Positions 9,209-17,461 of a DNA stretch of 64,000 bases are shown one piece after another. The DNA lies in NCBI RefSeq assembly GCF_000739455.1, contig NZ_CP009211.1, positions 2,441,159-2,505,158 on the forward strand. Reading direction: 5' to 3'. The translations under genes and the position numbers were made by a program. How positions within the stretch are numbered: the first letter of the stretch is position 1; each line of letters starts with the position of its first letter. The DNA comes from Corynebacterium imitans. Lineage in GTDB: Bacteria > Actinomycetota > Actinomycetes > Mycobacteriales > Mycobacteriaceae. The notes under the pieces are model-generated. The model was given only the letters and a program-made list of their open reading frames with translations, did not search any database and was not told the origin of the DNA.

Positions 9209-9955
9209 ATGCACTTTTCTACAAACGAGGTGTCTGCCAAAGAAGCGGCGCTGATCTTAGAGGCGCTCCCGGAGCCCAGAAAGACAACTTATCTGCATTT
9301 AGCCGCACAGTACGCTGACACTGAGACAGAGGTTCTCATCTTGGCTGCTCGCCTTTACATTTGGAATGGAGATGTGGCTGCTGCTGTAGACCGCTCTGCT
9401 TGTGAAGTCGAAATCCAACTACGCAATTTCATGGATCACGGATTCTCCCAATGGAATACGAGCCCATCACGTTGCGGGTCACCAGAATGGCTCTTGTACC
9501 CGATGGGCAAACTGGCCGAAATAACCACAAACAAGAATGGCATTGCGCTTGCAAGCATGGCTGAAATTCAACCGGGCATCGAAACGCCCACGCATGATGA
9601 TTACGTAGCGGGGCTGACATTCGGTCAGTGGGTGCATCTTCTCCCCAAGCCACATGCGGGCGAACGTAATGCTCGCGTTGTTCTCTGGAATGAAGCGCTT
9701 GAGCCGAATCTCTCGCCATATGGCCAAAACTTCACTAATCGCAGGCGTTTCCAAGGCCAGGCGCTAGCAGTCAAAGATTTACGAAACCGAGCTACCCATC
9801 GACGCCCGCTAGTCAAAGACCAAAACAGAATTCAGAATGCGCACCGAGACTGCATCGAATTGCTCCGCGCAATCAATCCTGAGTTAGGGGATTGGTTTAA
9901 GAACCAGAAATGGATACCAAACGTATTGGCCACGTCGCCGATACCAAGAGAATAA
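9209..9955 (+). CDS. Abi-like protein
   Basis: A 248-residue protein resembling the Abi-like/abortive infection families. The middle carries LYIWNGDVAAAVDRSACEVE followed by IQLRNFMD, a helix pair typical of these proteins. The second half has DLRNRATHRRPL, matching the RNxxxH (HEPN-like) motif found at the end of Abi proteins and in many RNase toxins. The ATG was chosen because GGGGGAC lies just upstream, in contrast with an upstream TTG. Abi proteins act in phage resistance, possibly as RNases; this role is inferred from family. It sits alone between Fic and DUF262 remnants, in a patch of decaying defence-type genes. Confidence 0.65.
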   Translation: MHFSTNEVSAKEAALILEALPEPRKTTYLHLAAQYADTETEVLILAARLYIWNGDVAAAVDRSACEVEIQLRNFMDHGFSQWNTSPSRCGSPEWLLYPMGKLAEITTNKNGIALASMAEIQPGIETPTHDDYVAGLTFGQWVHLLPKPHAGERNARVVLWNEALEPNLSPYGQNFTNRRRFQGQALAVKDLRNRATHRRPLVKDQNRIQNAHRDCIELLRAINPELGDWFKNQKWIPNVLATSPIPRE

Positions 9956-9958
9956 AAG

Positions 9959-9983
9959 ATGGCCCTCGATTTCTCGGGGGCCA
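9959..9983 (+). terminator. Hairpin after the Abi-like gene
   Basis: GGCCCTCGA and TCTCGGGGGCC form a GC-rich stem directly after the stop codon. The following T-run is weak, so efficiency is uncertain. Confidence 0.45.
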
Positions 9984-10119
9984 GAGCCTATTTGCCTTGC
10001 GGCTTGATGCCTCAAAGATACGTGGATTTCAACATTGAGTCAACACGACCCACCGTAAGCGATGATCGCGCTGAATTTCCCCAACTACACTGAGGCCGAC
10101 CGCACCTACAACGACCAAG

Positions 10120-10391
10120 GTGGTTTCCATGCAGGGCGCACGCCCGATCATCCAAGTGTTTGACGGCCAGCACCGCGAGCTCATCATTCCCGTATATCAG
10201 CGCAATTACGACTGGCAGCGGAAGCATTGCGCGCAGCTCTTCGATGACTTGGAGGAGATTATTCGTGAGGGGCGGGAGGCTCACTTCTTTGGTGCGATTG
10301 TGGGCGGCGGGACGTCGTTTGAGCGGTTAGTTATCGACGGCCAGTAGCGCCTCACCACCGTCAGCATTTTGATGCTCGCGTTGGGCGCGCA
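10120..10391 (+). pseudogene. DUF262 (GmrSD-type N-terminal) gene remnant with nonsense codon
   Basis: The first 75 codons match the start of DUF262 proteins: IPVYQRNYDWQ, then FFGAIVGG and ERLVIDGQ. The next codon is TAG, where the family has Gln in the DGQQRLTT nucleotide-hydrolysis motif, and reading through it gives RLTTVSILMLALGA. A single C-to-T change thus truncates the protein inside its catalytic motif. Beyond about 10391 the similarity is lost, so the 3' part is deleted. DUF262 proteins such as GmrSD are type IV restriction enzymes. GTG and ATG (10129) starts are both possible. Confidence 0.8.
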
Positions 10392-10512
10392 AAGAAACGC
10401 GAACGCAATCGTTCCCTTTGGCTAAGCACGTCTCTTCAATCGCGGACCAAACTCTATGTGAAGTAGACGTTTTTGAAGGGTCTCCGACCCCCTGACGAGA
10501 TACGGATACGCG

Positions 10513-10534
10513 CAAATAGAGCTAGCTCCATTTG
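10513..10534. repeat. GCTAGC-centred palindrome, copy 3
   Basis: CAAATAGAGCTAGCTCCATT continues to TG and forms a 22-bp inverted repeat with one mismatch. It overlaps the end of the Fic gene region and is 8.6 kb from copies 1 and 2, so the sequence is dispersed. Confidence 0.7.
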
Positions 10535-10535
10535 G

Positions 10536-11705
10536 CTACGCCCGCCGCCTCCGCTCGGCGAACACGTCCAGCACCTCGAGCACGTCGGGTGCACGCCAGG
10601 AACGCGTCCGCTTATCCAGCTGCGCCCCGACTACAATGCCAGCCCGTTCGAGCGTGTCCAGAGCGTTTCCTGCGGATACCAGGGACGTTCCCAGCTCATC
10701 GACCACGACGCGCGTTGTCACAACGGGACGTTGCAAGAGCAGCGGCAAAACCTTCCACGCCAAGGCATCCGAGCGGGCAGTCAGCTGTTGCTGCCACTCC
10801 CCCAGCACCGAATCCAGCTCGTCGGCAATCCACGCCCCGTGGTCCACGGCCTCGAGCGCACTTGCTGCGAACAGTGCCACGATCTGGTCAATATCGCCTT
10901 GCCTGTATGCGTCTAAGGCGGCGAAGTAGTCATCAACCCTGGACAACAGCCCCGCCGAGATGGGTACCGGCCCGTTCACGCTAAGCCCTCGCAACTTTAG
11001 CAACACGTGGACCAACGCACGCCCCGTCCGCCCGTTACCGTCTGCAAAGGGGTGAATGGTTTCCAGTTGGGCGTGCGCGATCGCTGCCTGCACCAACGCC
11101 GGGACATCACGGCGGGTCATGAACGCTTCCAGGTCGGCTAGAAGTGCTGGCACGTGTTCGTGGTGCGGTGGCACGAAGAGTGCCCCGCCCGGGTGGTGAT
11201 CATCCGGCCCACCGATCCACACTGCTTGTTCGCGCAACTGCCCCGCGATCTCCGGCGCAGAGTCCTGCAGAAGCACGCTGTGCATTGCCAACAACGTTTG
11301 AGTCGTCGCTGTATCCACTTCAATCGCCCGCTGCATCTGCCGGACGTTCGCCACGATCAACTTGGCATTCGCAGACCCGGTGCCGGATAGTTCCGCCTCA
11401 AAGATTTTCCTGGACGAGGAAGTCAGCTGCTCAATCCGGCTCGATGCCACCGATTCCCCACGTAGCAAGAGCGGAATGAACGGAAAAAGATCGGTGGCGT
11501 GTGTGGCGTCAAAGCGCGTCACTGCGATAGTCGCCCTATCCACGGCTGCAAGTGTTGCGGCTCGAAGCTGAACTTCCTCGCCTGCGATACGCGGCACGAC
11601 GGCGCTCTCGTAGTGGCTTGGCGTGCGCAATTGAGCGCGCCGCGACAAGTTCTCCACCGCGGCGCGCCACGGCAATGTCTCAAACGAGACTCTCGGCCAC
11701 ACCAT
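10536..11705 (-). CDS. Fic/DOC family protein
   Basis: A 389-residue Fic protein. Fic enzymes usually transfer AMP from ATP to Ser, Thr or Tyr hydroxyls of target proteins. The catalytic motif HPFADGNGRTGR is intact at about residue 225, with the His base, the acidic metal ligand and the GNGR phosphate loop. The N-terminal part holds SSRIEQLTSS, close to the (S/T)xxxE(G/N) inhibitory helix of class II Fic proteins but without an exact match. The C-terminal 80 residues look like a winged helix (VVVDELGTSLVSAGNALDTLE), a common Fic fusion that suggests autoregulation. A 5' AT-rich region with inverted repeats precedes it. It is the intact sister of the pseudogene at 7.5-9.0 kb. Confidence 0.88.
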   Translation of the reverse strand: MVWPRVSFETLPWRAAVENLSRRAQLRTPSHYESAVVPRIAGEEVQLRAATLAAVDRATIAVTRFDATHATDLFPFIPLLLRGESVASSRIEQLTSSSRKIFEAELSGTGSANAKLIVANVRQMQRAIEVDTATTQTLLAMHSVLLQDSAPEIAGQLREQAVWIGGPDDHHPGGALFVPPHHEHVPALLADLEAFMTRRDVPALVQAAIAHAQLETIHPFADGNGRTGRALVHVLLKLRGLSVNGPVPISAGLLSRVDDYFAALDAYRQGDIDQIVALFAASALEAVDHGAWIADELDSVLGEWQQQLTARSDALAWKVLPLLLQRPVVTTRVVVDELGTSLVSAGNALDTLERAGIVVGAQLDKRTRSWRAPDVLEVLDVFAERRRRA

Positions 11706-11744
11706 GAAGCAAAGTTAGCACGAGAAGTTTTGCAAATAACACAG

Positions 11745-11776
11745 ACGTTAAATGTTAAGGCCAGAAGTTTTAACGT
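11745..11776. promoter_or_regulatory. Inverted repeat in the Fic / secreted-protein intergenic region
   Basis: ACGTTAAA and TTTAACGT are perfect 8-bp arms separated by 16 bp, in an AT-rich stretch 40-70 bp upstream of the Fic start. AGAAGTTTT also occurs twice here (from 11724 and 11763). The position fits an operator for the divergent Fic gene, perhaps bound by its own winged helix; this is inference. Confidence 0.4.
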
Positions 11777-11915
11777 GTTTAAAAATGCTAAAGCTTATCT
11801 CGCTAGTTCTTTCGGCCCGAGGTGAAGTATTCTCACTGCTTGCCAGTCAAAAGCACATCCATTCGCGGTTTCCGTGAACTAACGTGGACTCCGCCTACAA
11901 GAAAGGATCGCTCCC

Positions 11916-12233
11916 GTGAAAAAGAAGTTCGTCGGTATCGCGACTGCTGCCGCAGTTACACTCTCATCTATCGCTGCGGTGCCTTCCGCTACTGCAGCGG
12001 CCCCATCCACCGCACTCACGCAAACGACGGGGAGCTCCGCAGCCACAAACTTCACGGCAGCGGCGAAGCAGGCACCAGCGGTGACTCCGCTTGCAAAGGG
12101 CGAGAGCACCGACTTGAGCAGCAAGATTGGCGGCGGGATCGCCTTTGTCATTTTCCTCGGTTTCATGCTGTGGTCAATCGGTTGGAATAGCCCGTACAAC
12201 CCCAACGGCCGGTTCGCCGAGGCTTATAAGTAG
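11916..12233 (+). CDS. Small exported protein with C-terminal membrane anchor
   Basis: A 105-residue protein of unknown function. The first 29 residues are a Sec signal peptide (MKKKF, hydrophobic core, then an Ala-rich cleavage region ATAAAP). An Ala/Thr/Ser-rich stretch follows, and residues about 75-95 (GGGIAFVIFLGFMLWSIGW) form a transmembrane helix close to the C-terminus. The ending SPYNPNGRFAEAYK would be cytoplasmic. GAAAGG precedes the ATG. Small proteins of this layout are common in corynebacteria but I cannot assign a role. Confidence 0.75.
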   Translation: MKKKFVGIATAAAVTLSSIAAVPSATAAAPSTALTQTTGSSAATNFTAAAKQAPAVTPLAKGESTDLSSKIGGGIAFVIFLGFMLWSIGWNSPYNPNGRFAEAYK

Positions 12234-12309
12234 CTTTCGCTCGAGCACTCAGCTTCTGCGGTTAGCTCCCGGTACTGGCTGACACTGTCGAGGTGGCATA
12301 GGCGGTCAA

Positions 12310-13296
12310 TTACTCTTCTGCCTCGTCCGCTCCAAGCCACTCCGGGTTTCCCCACTTCGCGGCCGCGCCTAGTAGGTCTGCTCCCAGCTCCGCGTTGTGA
12401 AAACGTTGGTACATCGTGCCTCCGCGGCGCATCATCCGCACGTTGAGGGCATACGCCCCTTCCAGCATCACTTCAAGAGCGGGAAACTCTTCTTGCCCCA
12501 TGATGACGTCATAGAGGTAAAAGGCATTGAAGATCCACCGCGTCGTTTGCGCGATCGGATACTCCCCATCACCGACTTCCCACCACCCGTTGTGGCTCCG
12601 CTGGTACTTCGCGTATTCTTCGTTTCGCTCGGTATTGATCCACACCAGGGGCAGCTCGCCGCTATGAATGTCCCCGACCATCACTTCGATATTCCCCGCA
12701 CTGATGCAGAACGTGCGGAAATAATCACGTCGCTTATTTGTCGACGGCAAGCATGACACTGTCCAGAGACTGCCCTGCGTAGCTAATGGATCCGGAATGG
12801 TCTGGTGGATAAACCAGCCAGCAATCTCTCGAGTAAAGAAGTAGTCCGGACGACGCGCCAGCTGAAAGAACTTCGGTAGCGAGTCATCGGCAAGAGTTTT
12901 CCGTTCCGCGCGATCCCAGGGAAGCGACACACTGCTGCCCTCGCTGACTTCGATGACGTAGTCTTTTTCGCCGTGCGGACGCTTGGTGTCCACCACGTTA
13001 CGGAGGGAACATGTGCGCTCCGTTTCTGAGATGAGGATTCTTTCCGCTGCAAGCAGTGGCTCTGGCTCAGGGATGGGGAAGAATTCAAGGCCAACGATGT
13101 CATCCCAGCGTCGCCGGTGGCTGGCGAAGCGACGGACCACGTTCTCTGCCTGTTCGACGTAGGCTTCCCCGTTAGCAAAGCTTAAACGGTATATGCCTCG
13201 CTTGTCTTTCCCGTGGAAGAGCACAGAAACCGAGTCGAGGTCATCGACCTGGTAAGCCGTTCCTCGAAACGTCGCCTGCTCAAACTCGATGCCCAT
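12310..13296 (-). CDS. Degenerate GIY-YIG domain protein
   Basis: A 328-residue protein. Residues 30-90 follow the GIY-YIG nuclease plan: GIYRLSF at 34-40, AYVEQAENV at 45-53, Arg56, His60 and a Glu in the ERILISE helix near 85. The second signature reads YVE instead of YVG/YIG, so activity is uncertain. The remaining 230 residues are not recognised; they are rich in Trp and aromatic residues and end in an acidic ADEAEE tail. The frame is open far upstream into the neighbouring MFS gene, but ATG at MGIEFEQ is the start that makes sense against that gene. It is downstream of the MFS gene on the same strand, 80 bp apart. Confidence 0.7.
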   Translation of the reverse strand: MGIEFEQATFRGTAYQVDDLDSVSVLFHGKDKRGIYRLSFANGEAYVEQAENVVRRFASHRRRWDDIVGLEFFPIPEPEPLLAAERILISETERTCSLRNVVDTKRPHGEKDYVIEVSEGSSVSLPWDRAERKTLADDSLPKFFQLARRPDYFFTREIAGWFIHQTIPDPLATQGSLWTVSCLPSTNKRRDYFRTFCISAGNIEVMVGDIHSGELPLVWINTERNEEYAKYQRSHNGWWEVGDGEYPIAQTTRWIFNAFYLYDVIMGQEEFPALEVMLEGAYALNVRMMRRGGTMYQRFHNAELGADLLGAAAKWGNPEWLGADEAEE

Positions 13297-13376
13297 GTAA
13301 TAGAGCCTAATCTGCGTGAGAGCAGAGCAAATCATGCTGACAGAAAGAACCGAGGTCTTTCGCGCTTTCAGGCCAG

Positions 13377-14516
13377 CTACGCATCCACACCACGTCTCAC
13401 ACCCCCAGCCCCCGCCGCCGTCACCACGCTCATCGCCAGCAGCACCGCTGCCGCCACAGCAAACACCCACGCCCCAGCCGCGCCGTAGATCGGCAGAAAC
13501 ACGAGCGGAGTCAGCGCGTTGCCGTAGAAGCGGAACGCCTGGATGGTGGACAGGATCTGAGCCCCGCCCGGCGAGCGCAAAGTGAGCACGTTGATGGAAA
13601 TCTGCGTGCCCTGCGCGGCGAGTACGGCCACGCCCCACAGCACGGCAACCAGGATCAGCGACGGCATAACGCCAATTCCGATGAACGCCACGGCAGCGAC
13701 CACCAGCCCGCCAGCGATGACCACCCGCGCACCCAGCCGATCTGCAAGCGAGCCGACCCATCGAGCGAAGATGAAAGAGGTGAACCCGCCGGCCATCACG
13801 ACCACACCGCGCAGGGCCGGGTCGGCGTCGAAGCGATCACCGACATAGAGCGCGAGCAGGAACCCAAACCCGATGACGCAGGTACCGATAGTCAGAAGCG
13901 TCAGCGACGCACGCACCACAGGCCAGCTGAGCAGGCGACCTTCGCGTGGTGCGCCAGCGCCTGCCGGCGGCGTCGAGGGCAGTCCCGTCACAACGATGGT
14001 GAGCGCAAGGAAGAACAACAGCACGTACATGACCCGCCAGCTGGCAAATTGCACACTCAACCCGGCAACCAGGGGCGCGGAAAATAGGCCGCAGGACTGC
14101 ATCGCCTGGTACGTACCAAGCGCTTTGCCTAACTCTTCCTCTGGAGTCATCGACTTGAGGATCAGTTGGAGCAAGGGGGACGTAAAGGCGTTGGCAAGCG
14201 CGGCGGCTATGAACGCCACGACGAACATCCACCACTTCGGGGTCAGCGCAAGCACAACGGCCGCGAGCGCGATCACACCAAATGCGCAGCGCACCACCCT
14301 CGCCGGCTCTAGGTTGCGCACCAGGTAGGTGGAAAACAGCATGGCCGTGGCGAAAGACATTAAAAACGCAGTCATTGTCAGCGACGCTTGCCGCAGCGTA
14401 ATCCCAAAGTCCGCCGCAAACTCCGGCAGCACCACCGCGATCGACTGCCCCTGAAACGGCCCGATGAACCCACCAGCCATGATCAGGAAGTTTCGAAATC
14501 GATCGAGTGCTCGCAT
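13377..14516 (-). CDS. MFS transporter
   Basis: A 379-residue major facilitator superfamily protein with about 12 predicted helices. MAGGFIGPFQGQSIAVVLP marks helix 1, and the loop GSLADRLGARVV between helices 8 and 9 resembles the MFS loop motif. The length suits the drug-efflux or aromatic-compound type rather than the MHS importers found later in the window. It is divergent from the double-TetR regulator with 169 bp between them, so repression of this transporter by that regulator is a reasonable inference. No substrate can be named. Confidence 0.85.
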   Translation of the reverse strand: MRALDRFRNFLIMAGGFIGPFQGQSIAVVLPEFAADFGITLRQASLTMTAFLMSFATAMLFSTYLVRNLEPARVVRCAFGVIALAAVVLALTPKWWMFVVAFIAAALANAFTSPLLQLILKSMTPEEELGKALGTYQAMQSCGLFSAPLVAGLSVQFASWRVMYVLLFFLALTIVVTGLPSTPPAGAGAPREGRLLSWPVVRASLTLLTIGTCVIGFGFLLALYVGDRFDADPALRGVVVMAGGFTSFIFARWVGSLADRLGARVVIAGGLVVAAVAFIGIGVMPSLILVAVLWGVAVLAAQGTQISINVLTLRSPGGAQILSTIQAFRFYGNALTPLVFLPIYGAAGAWVFAVAAAVLLAMSVVTAAGAGGVRRGVDA

Positions 14517-14685
14517 AACGCTAAAGCATAAACGTTCAATGAATTCGGTTCAGGGGCTCGACGCTTGCCGACGCCACCCAGCTGCCTTTTCACGACGCGG
14601 TTCGGTACAATTACGTGGATTTCTCCGGCACGGCTCCGCTAAAAGCGTCGCTTGGCCCTTTAGGTGTAGGAAAGCTGCGTTACCA

Positions 14686-15918
14686 ATGGCTCAGAGTGTG
14701 ACCCCGCGAGGCGGGAAGAAGTACGACGAGATCATTGACGCCACCTACCGCCTCCTGCAACACAACGGCTACAACAACACCTCCATCGCGGCGATCAAGA
14801 AGGAAACAGGGGCCAGCGCGAGCTCGATCTATTGGATGTTCGAGAACAAGGACACACTGATCTCCACATCGCTGGAGGCGCAGTACCCGGTGCGCACCAT
14901 TGCAGAAGATTGGTCTTCGTTCTCTCCGGAAATTCCGCTAATCGAGCAGCTACGCCAGCTGCTCGCCTCTGTGCTGGAATCCGAGCAGCGCGGCCGCGCT
15001 GTACGTACTGGATTACTGCTCGCCCTGGAGGGTTCCGCGCAGGCGCTCCCCGTGCAGGAGCCTTTTCGACGTCGGCGTGCCGATGCGCTGCGCGCGTTCC
15101 GTTTGTGGTGGGAGAGGGCGCTGGTGGCGTCGAGAAGCGAGAGCGGCTTGGACATCGAGCAGGCAGCGATGCGAATGAGCGCGCTGACCCAGTGGTTTTT
15201 GGACGGCCACTTCATTGGTGATGTGTACCTCAAGGACGAAGACACCGAGGCGCGGTTGGAGCTGATGGCGCAGGCGATGCTCGCTGCTGCGGCCTCGCCG
15301 TTCGTTTCAGCACCCGAGGCAGCAGGCCCGGCAGCACGCGAGGAAGACACGCCCTCGGACCTGCTGGGACATGTGCGATCCTTGGTGGCGCAGCGCGGGT
15401 ACGAGGGGGCCACCTTCGCCCAGATTTGCGCAGCTGCCGGGGTTGCGCGCAGCTCGATTTACTGGAAGTACGAGGACAAGGACGCGCTGATCAAGGACGC
15501 GTTTGTGGGCCCCTACCTGGAGATGAAGGGCGAACTCGACAGCTTGCCGGACGCACGCGAGGTAGGCGTGGCCGAAGCGCTCGCGCACGAGCTCGTAGCA
15601 ATGAACGGGCGGTTGCACGCATCCCCGCTTGTGGCTGCCGGCGGCTTGCTGATCGCAGCTCAACGTCGGAAGCCGACGACTCCTGCGGGTCACGCGCTGA
15701 TTGCGGGTTCACGGAGCAGCGAGCAGCGGCTGGCGAGCTGGCTGAAAACGGCCGACCTCTCCAACGAGGTCAACCCAATCCACGTGGCGTGGCTGTTCAA
15801 CCGGCTGCGCATCGGCATGGTGGCGGGCGTCGCGCTGCAGGATAACGCTTTACGTCTAAGCGAAGCCATGACTGTCGGGGCAATTCAGCAATTGCGAGCT
15901 CATTACGCGGCCTCCTAG
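14686..15918 (+). CDS. Tandem double-TetR transcriptional regulator
   Basis: A 410-residue protein made of two complete TetR/AcrR units in one chain, about twice the family's usual 190-220 residues. The first DNA-binding domain is at residues 12-60 (YDEIIDATYRLLQHNGYNNT, then a recognition helix ending SSIYWMFENKDTLI). The second is at about 225-273 (GHVRSLVAQRGYEGATFAQI, then SSIYWKYEDKDALI). Each is followed by its own helical ligand-binding region. The ATG was chosen because the conserved helix 1 begins 10 residues later; an in-frame start 74 codons upstream lies inside the MFS gene. It is divergent from that MFS gene and 114 bp ahead of the first dioxygenase operon. Confidence 0.88.
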   Translation: MAQSVTPRGGKKYDEIIDATYRLLQHNGYNNTSIAAIKKETGASASSIYWMFENKDTLISTSLEAQYPVRTIAEDWSSFSPEIPLIEQLRQLLASVLESEQRGRAVRTGLLLALEGSAQALPVQEPFRRRRADALRAFRLWWERALVASRSESGLDIEQAAMRMSALTQWFLDGHFIGDVYLKDEDTEARLELMAQAMLAAAASPFVSAPEAAGPAAREEDTPSDLLGHVRSLVAQRGYEGATFAQICAAAGVARSSIYWKYEDKDALIKDAFVGPYLEMKGELDSLPDAREVGVAEALAHELVAMNGRLHASPLVAAGGLLIAAQRRKPTTPAGHALIAGSRSSEQRLASWLKTADLSNEVNPIHVAWLFNRLRIGMVAGVALQDNALRLSEAMTVGAIQQLRAHYAAS

Positions 15919-15941
15919 CCACCCCCGATTACACCAACTGT

Positions 15942-15958
15942 GTTCCGTCCACTGGAAC
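15942..15958. promoter_or_regulatory. GTTCC-N7-GGAAC operator upstream of the first dioxygenase operon
   Basis: A perfect inverted repeat GTTCC-GTCCACT-GGAAC, followed at once by a second GGAAC-N4-GTTCC arrangement up to 15966. The same box occurs before hcaE and twice between mhpA and mhpD. IclR-type regulators of aromatic catabolism in corynebacteria (GenR) are reported to use ATTCC-N7-GGAAT-like sites, so the IclR gene at 35.7 kb is the suspected binder. Confidence 0.65.
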
Positions 15959-16003
15959 GTTGGTTCCAGCCAAATACTTCGCGGTCTAAAGTCCCTCCCG
16001 AAA

Positions 16004-16019
16004 GATGACCTAGATCACG
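16004..16019. promoter_or_regulatory. GlxR-like site
   Basis: GATGACCTAGATCACG matches the GlxR (CRP-type) consensus TGTGA-NNTANN-TCACA in its inner positions, including the central TA. It lies just before the AGGAGAG ribosome site, a position more suited to repression than activation. Confidence 0.45.
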
Positions 16020-16032
16020 AAGGAGAGTGGCT

Positions 16033-17424
16033 ATGAGTGGGATCGCTGAGCTCATTGATCCTGTTGGCGGATATGTTTCCGGCAAAATCTTCGCCGATGA
16101 AGACATCTACCGCCAGGAGCTGGAGACTGTCTGGCAGCGCACGTGGGTGTTTCTCGCACACGAGTCGATGCTGCCGAAGCGGGGCTCCTACATCCAGACG
16201 TACATTGGCGAGGACCCCGTCATCGTTGTCCGCCAGAAGTCGGGCGAGGTCAAAGCGTTCCTGAATCAGTGCCGCCACCGCGGCATGCGCATCTGCCGCG
16301 CTGACCGCGGCCAGGCCAAGTCCTTCATGTGCTCCTTCCACGGGTGGGCGTACGACCTCGAGGGCAACCTGGTCTCCATCCCGCAGGAGGCCAACGCTTA
16401 CCCGGATGGCATCGACAAGTCGAAGCTGTCTGCGATCAAGGTGCCCCGCATTGAGAACTACAAGGGCTTCATCTTCGGCTCCTGGGACGAGACCATTCCG
16501 CCGCTCGAGGAGTACCTCGGCAATGCCAAGTACTACCTGGACGGCTACATGGATCGCTACGAGGGCGGCATGGAGGCCATCGCCGTGCACAAGTGGGTGC
16601 TCCCGGCGAACTGGAAGTTCAACGTTGAGCAGCCGACCTCGGATATGCAGCACTCGGAGATCTCACACGTCTCCGCAGTGGAAGCGCTCAGCTCCGGCTC
16701 CGATACTTTCGACCGCAAGACCGGCCGCAAGAAGATCCCCGAGGGCCGTCAGTTCCTCAGCCCCTACGGCCACGGCGGTGCCTTCTTCGGCAAGCGCGAC
16801 GCGGAGATCCCCAACACGGGCCCGGCGCTGATCGAGTGGGAGAACACGATCCGTGATTCCATCGTCGAGCGCCTTGGCGAGTTCCGCGAGGTCCGCGGCC
16901 ACATGAACGTTTTCCCCAACTTCATGCTCCTGGGCAACTACACCTTCCGCGTCACCCACCCGCGTGGGCCGAACGAGATGGAGATCTGGTCCTGGGCCTT
17001 CGTACCGAAGGACGCACCAGAAGAGGTGAAGGAAGCCATCCGCGTCGACGTCATGCGTACCTTCTCCCCCGGCGGCATGTTCGAGCAGGACGACGCCGAG
17101 AACTGGGAGGAGATGCAGCACATTCTCCGGGGTGCGAAGTCGCGCGAGACCGGTTTTACCTACAACATGCGCCGCGTGCCTGTCTCCTACGACGATGACG
17201 GCTACCCGGGCGCATCCACCGCGCACGTCTATTCCGACAACGCGGCGCTGAACATGTACGGCTTCTACCGCGACCTGATGGAAGACAAGTCCTGGGAGCA
17301 GCTCAAACAAGAGCGCGGCGGCGTGCCGGAGGTGGATCAGCGAGACTTCACCGCGGTCATGGATCCGGAAGCGGCCAAGGCGGCCGCTGCATCCGACGGC
17401 GCGTACGAAGGCAACGTCGACTAG
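16033..17424 (+). CDS. Aromatic-ring-hydroxylating dioxygenase, alpha subunit (first set)
   Basis: A 463-residue oxygenase large subunit that would insert both atoms of O2 into an aromatic ring as a cis-dihydrodiol. The Rieske [2Fe-2S] ligands are Cys80, His82, Cys100 and His103. The mononuclear iron site is NWKFNVEQPTSDMQHSEISH: Asp204 as the electron bridge, with His207 and His212. The usual EQFxGDxYH pattern is altered (Pro for Phe, Gln for Tyr), marking a divergent subgroup. ATG with AGGAGAG 5 bp upstream sets the start. It is the first gene of an operon with a beta subunit, VOC protein, ABM protein and MHS importer, but no ferredoxin or reductase. The substrate is unknown; a carboxylated aromatic is likely from the importer. 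Confidence 0.92.
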   Translation: MSGIAELIDPVGGYVSGKIFADEDIYRQELETVWQRTWVFLAHESMLPKRGSYIQTYIGEDPVIVVRQKSGEVKAFLNQCRHRGMRICRADRGQAKSFMCSFHGWAYDLEGNLVSIPQEANAYPDGIDKSKLSAIKVPRIENYKGFIFGSWDETIPPLEEYLGNAKYYLDGYMDRYEGGMEAIAVHKWVLPANWKFNVEQPTSDMQHSEISHVSAVEALSSGSDTFDRKTGRKKIPEGRQFLSPYGHGGAFFGKRDAEIPNTGPALIEWENTIRDSIVERLGEFREVRGHMNVFPNFMLLGNYTFRVTHPRGPNEMEIWSWAFVPKDAPEEVKEAIRVDVMRTFSPGGMFEQDDAENWEEMQHILRGAKSRETGFTYNMRRVPVSYDDDGYPGASTAHVYSDNAALNMYGFYRDLMEDKSWEQLKQERGGVPEVDQRDFTAVMDPEAAKAAAASDGAYEGNVD

Positions 17425-17461
17425 CGGACTTACTCGACCCAAGATTTTAAGGAGCACTCCA

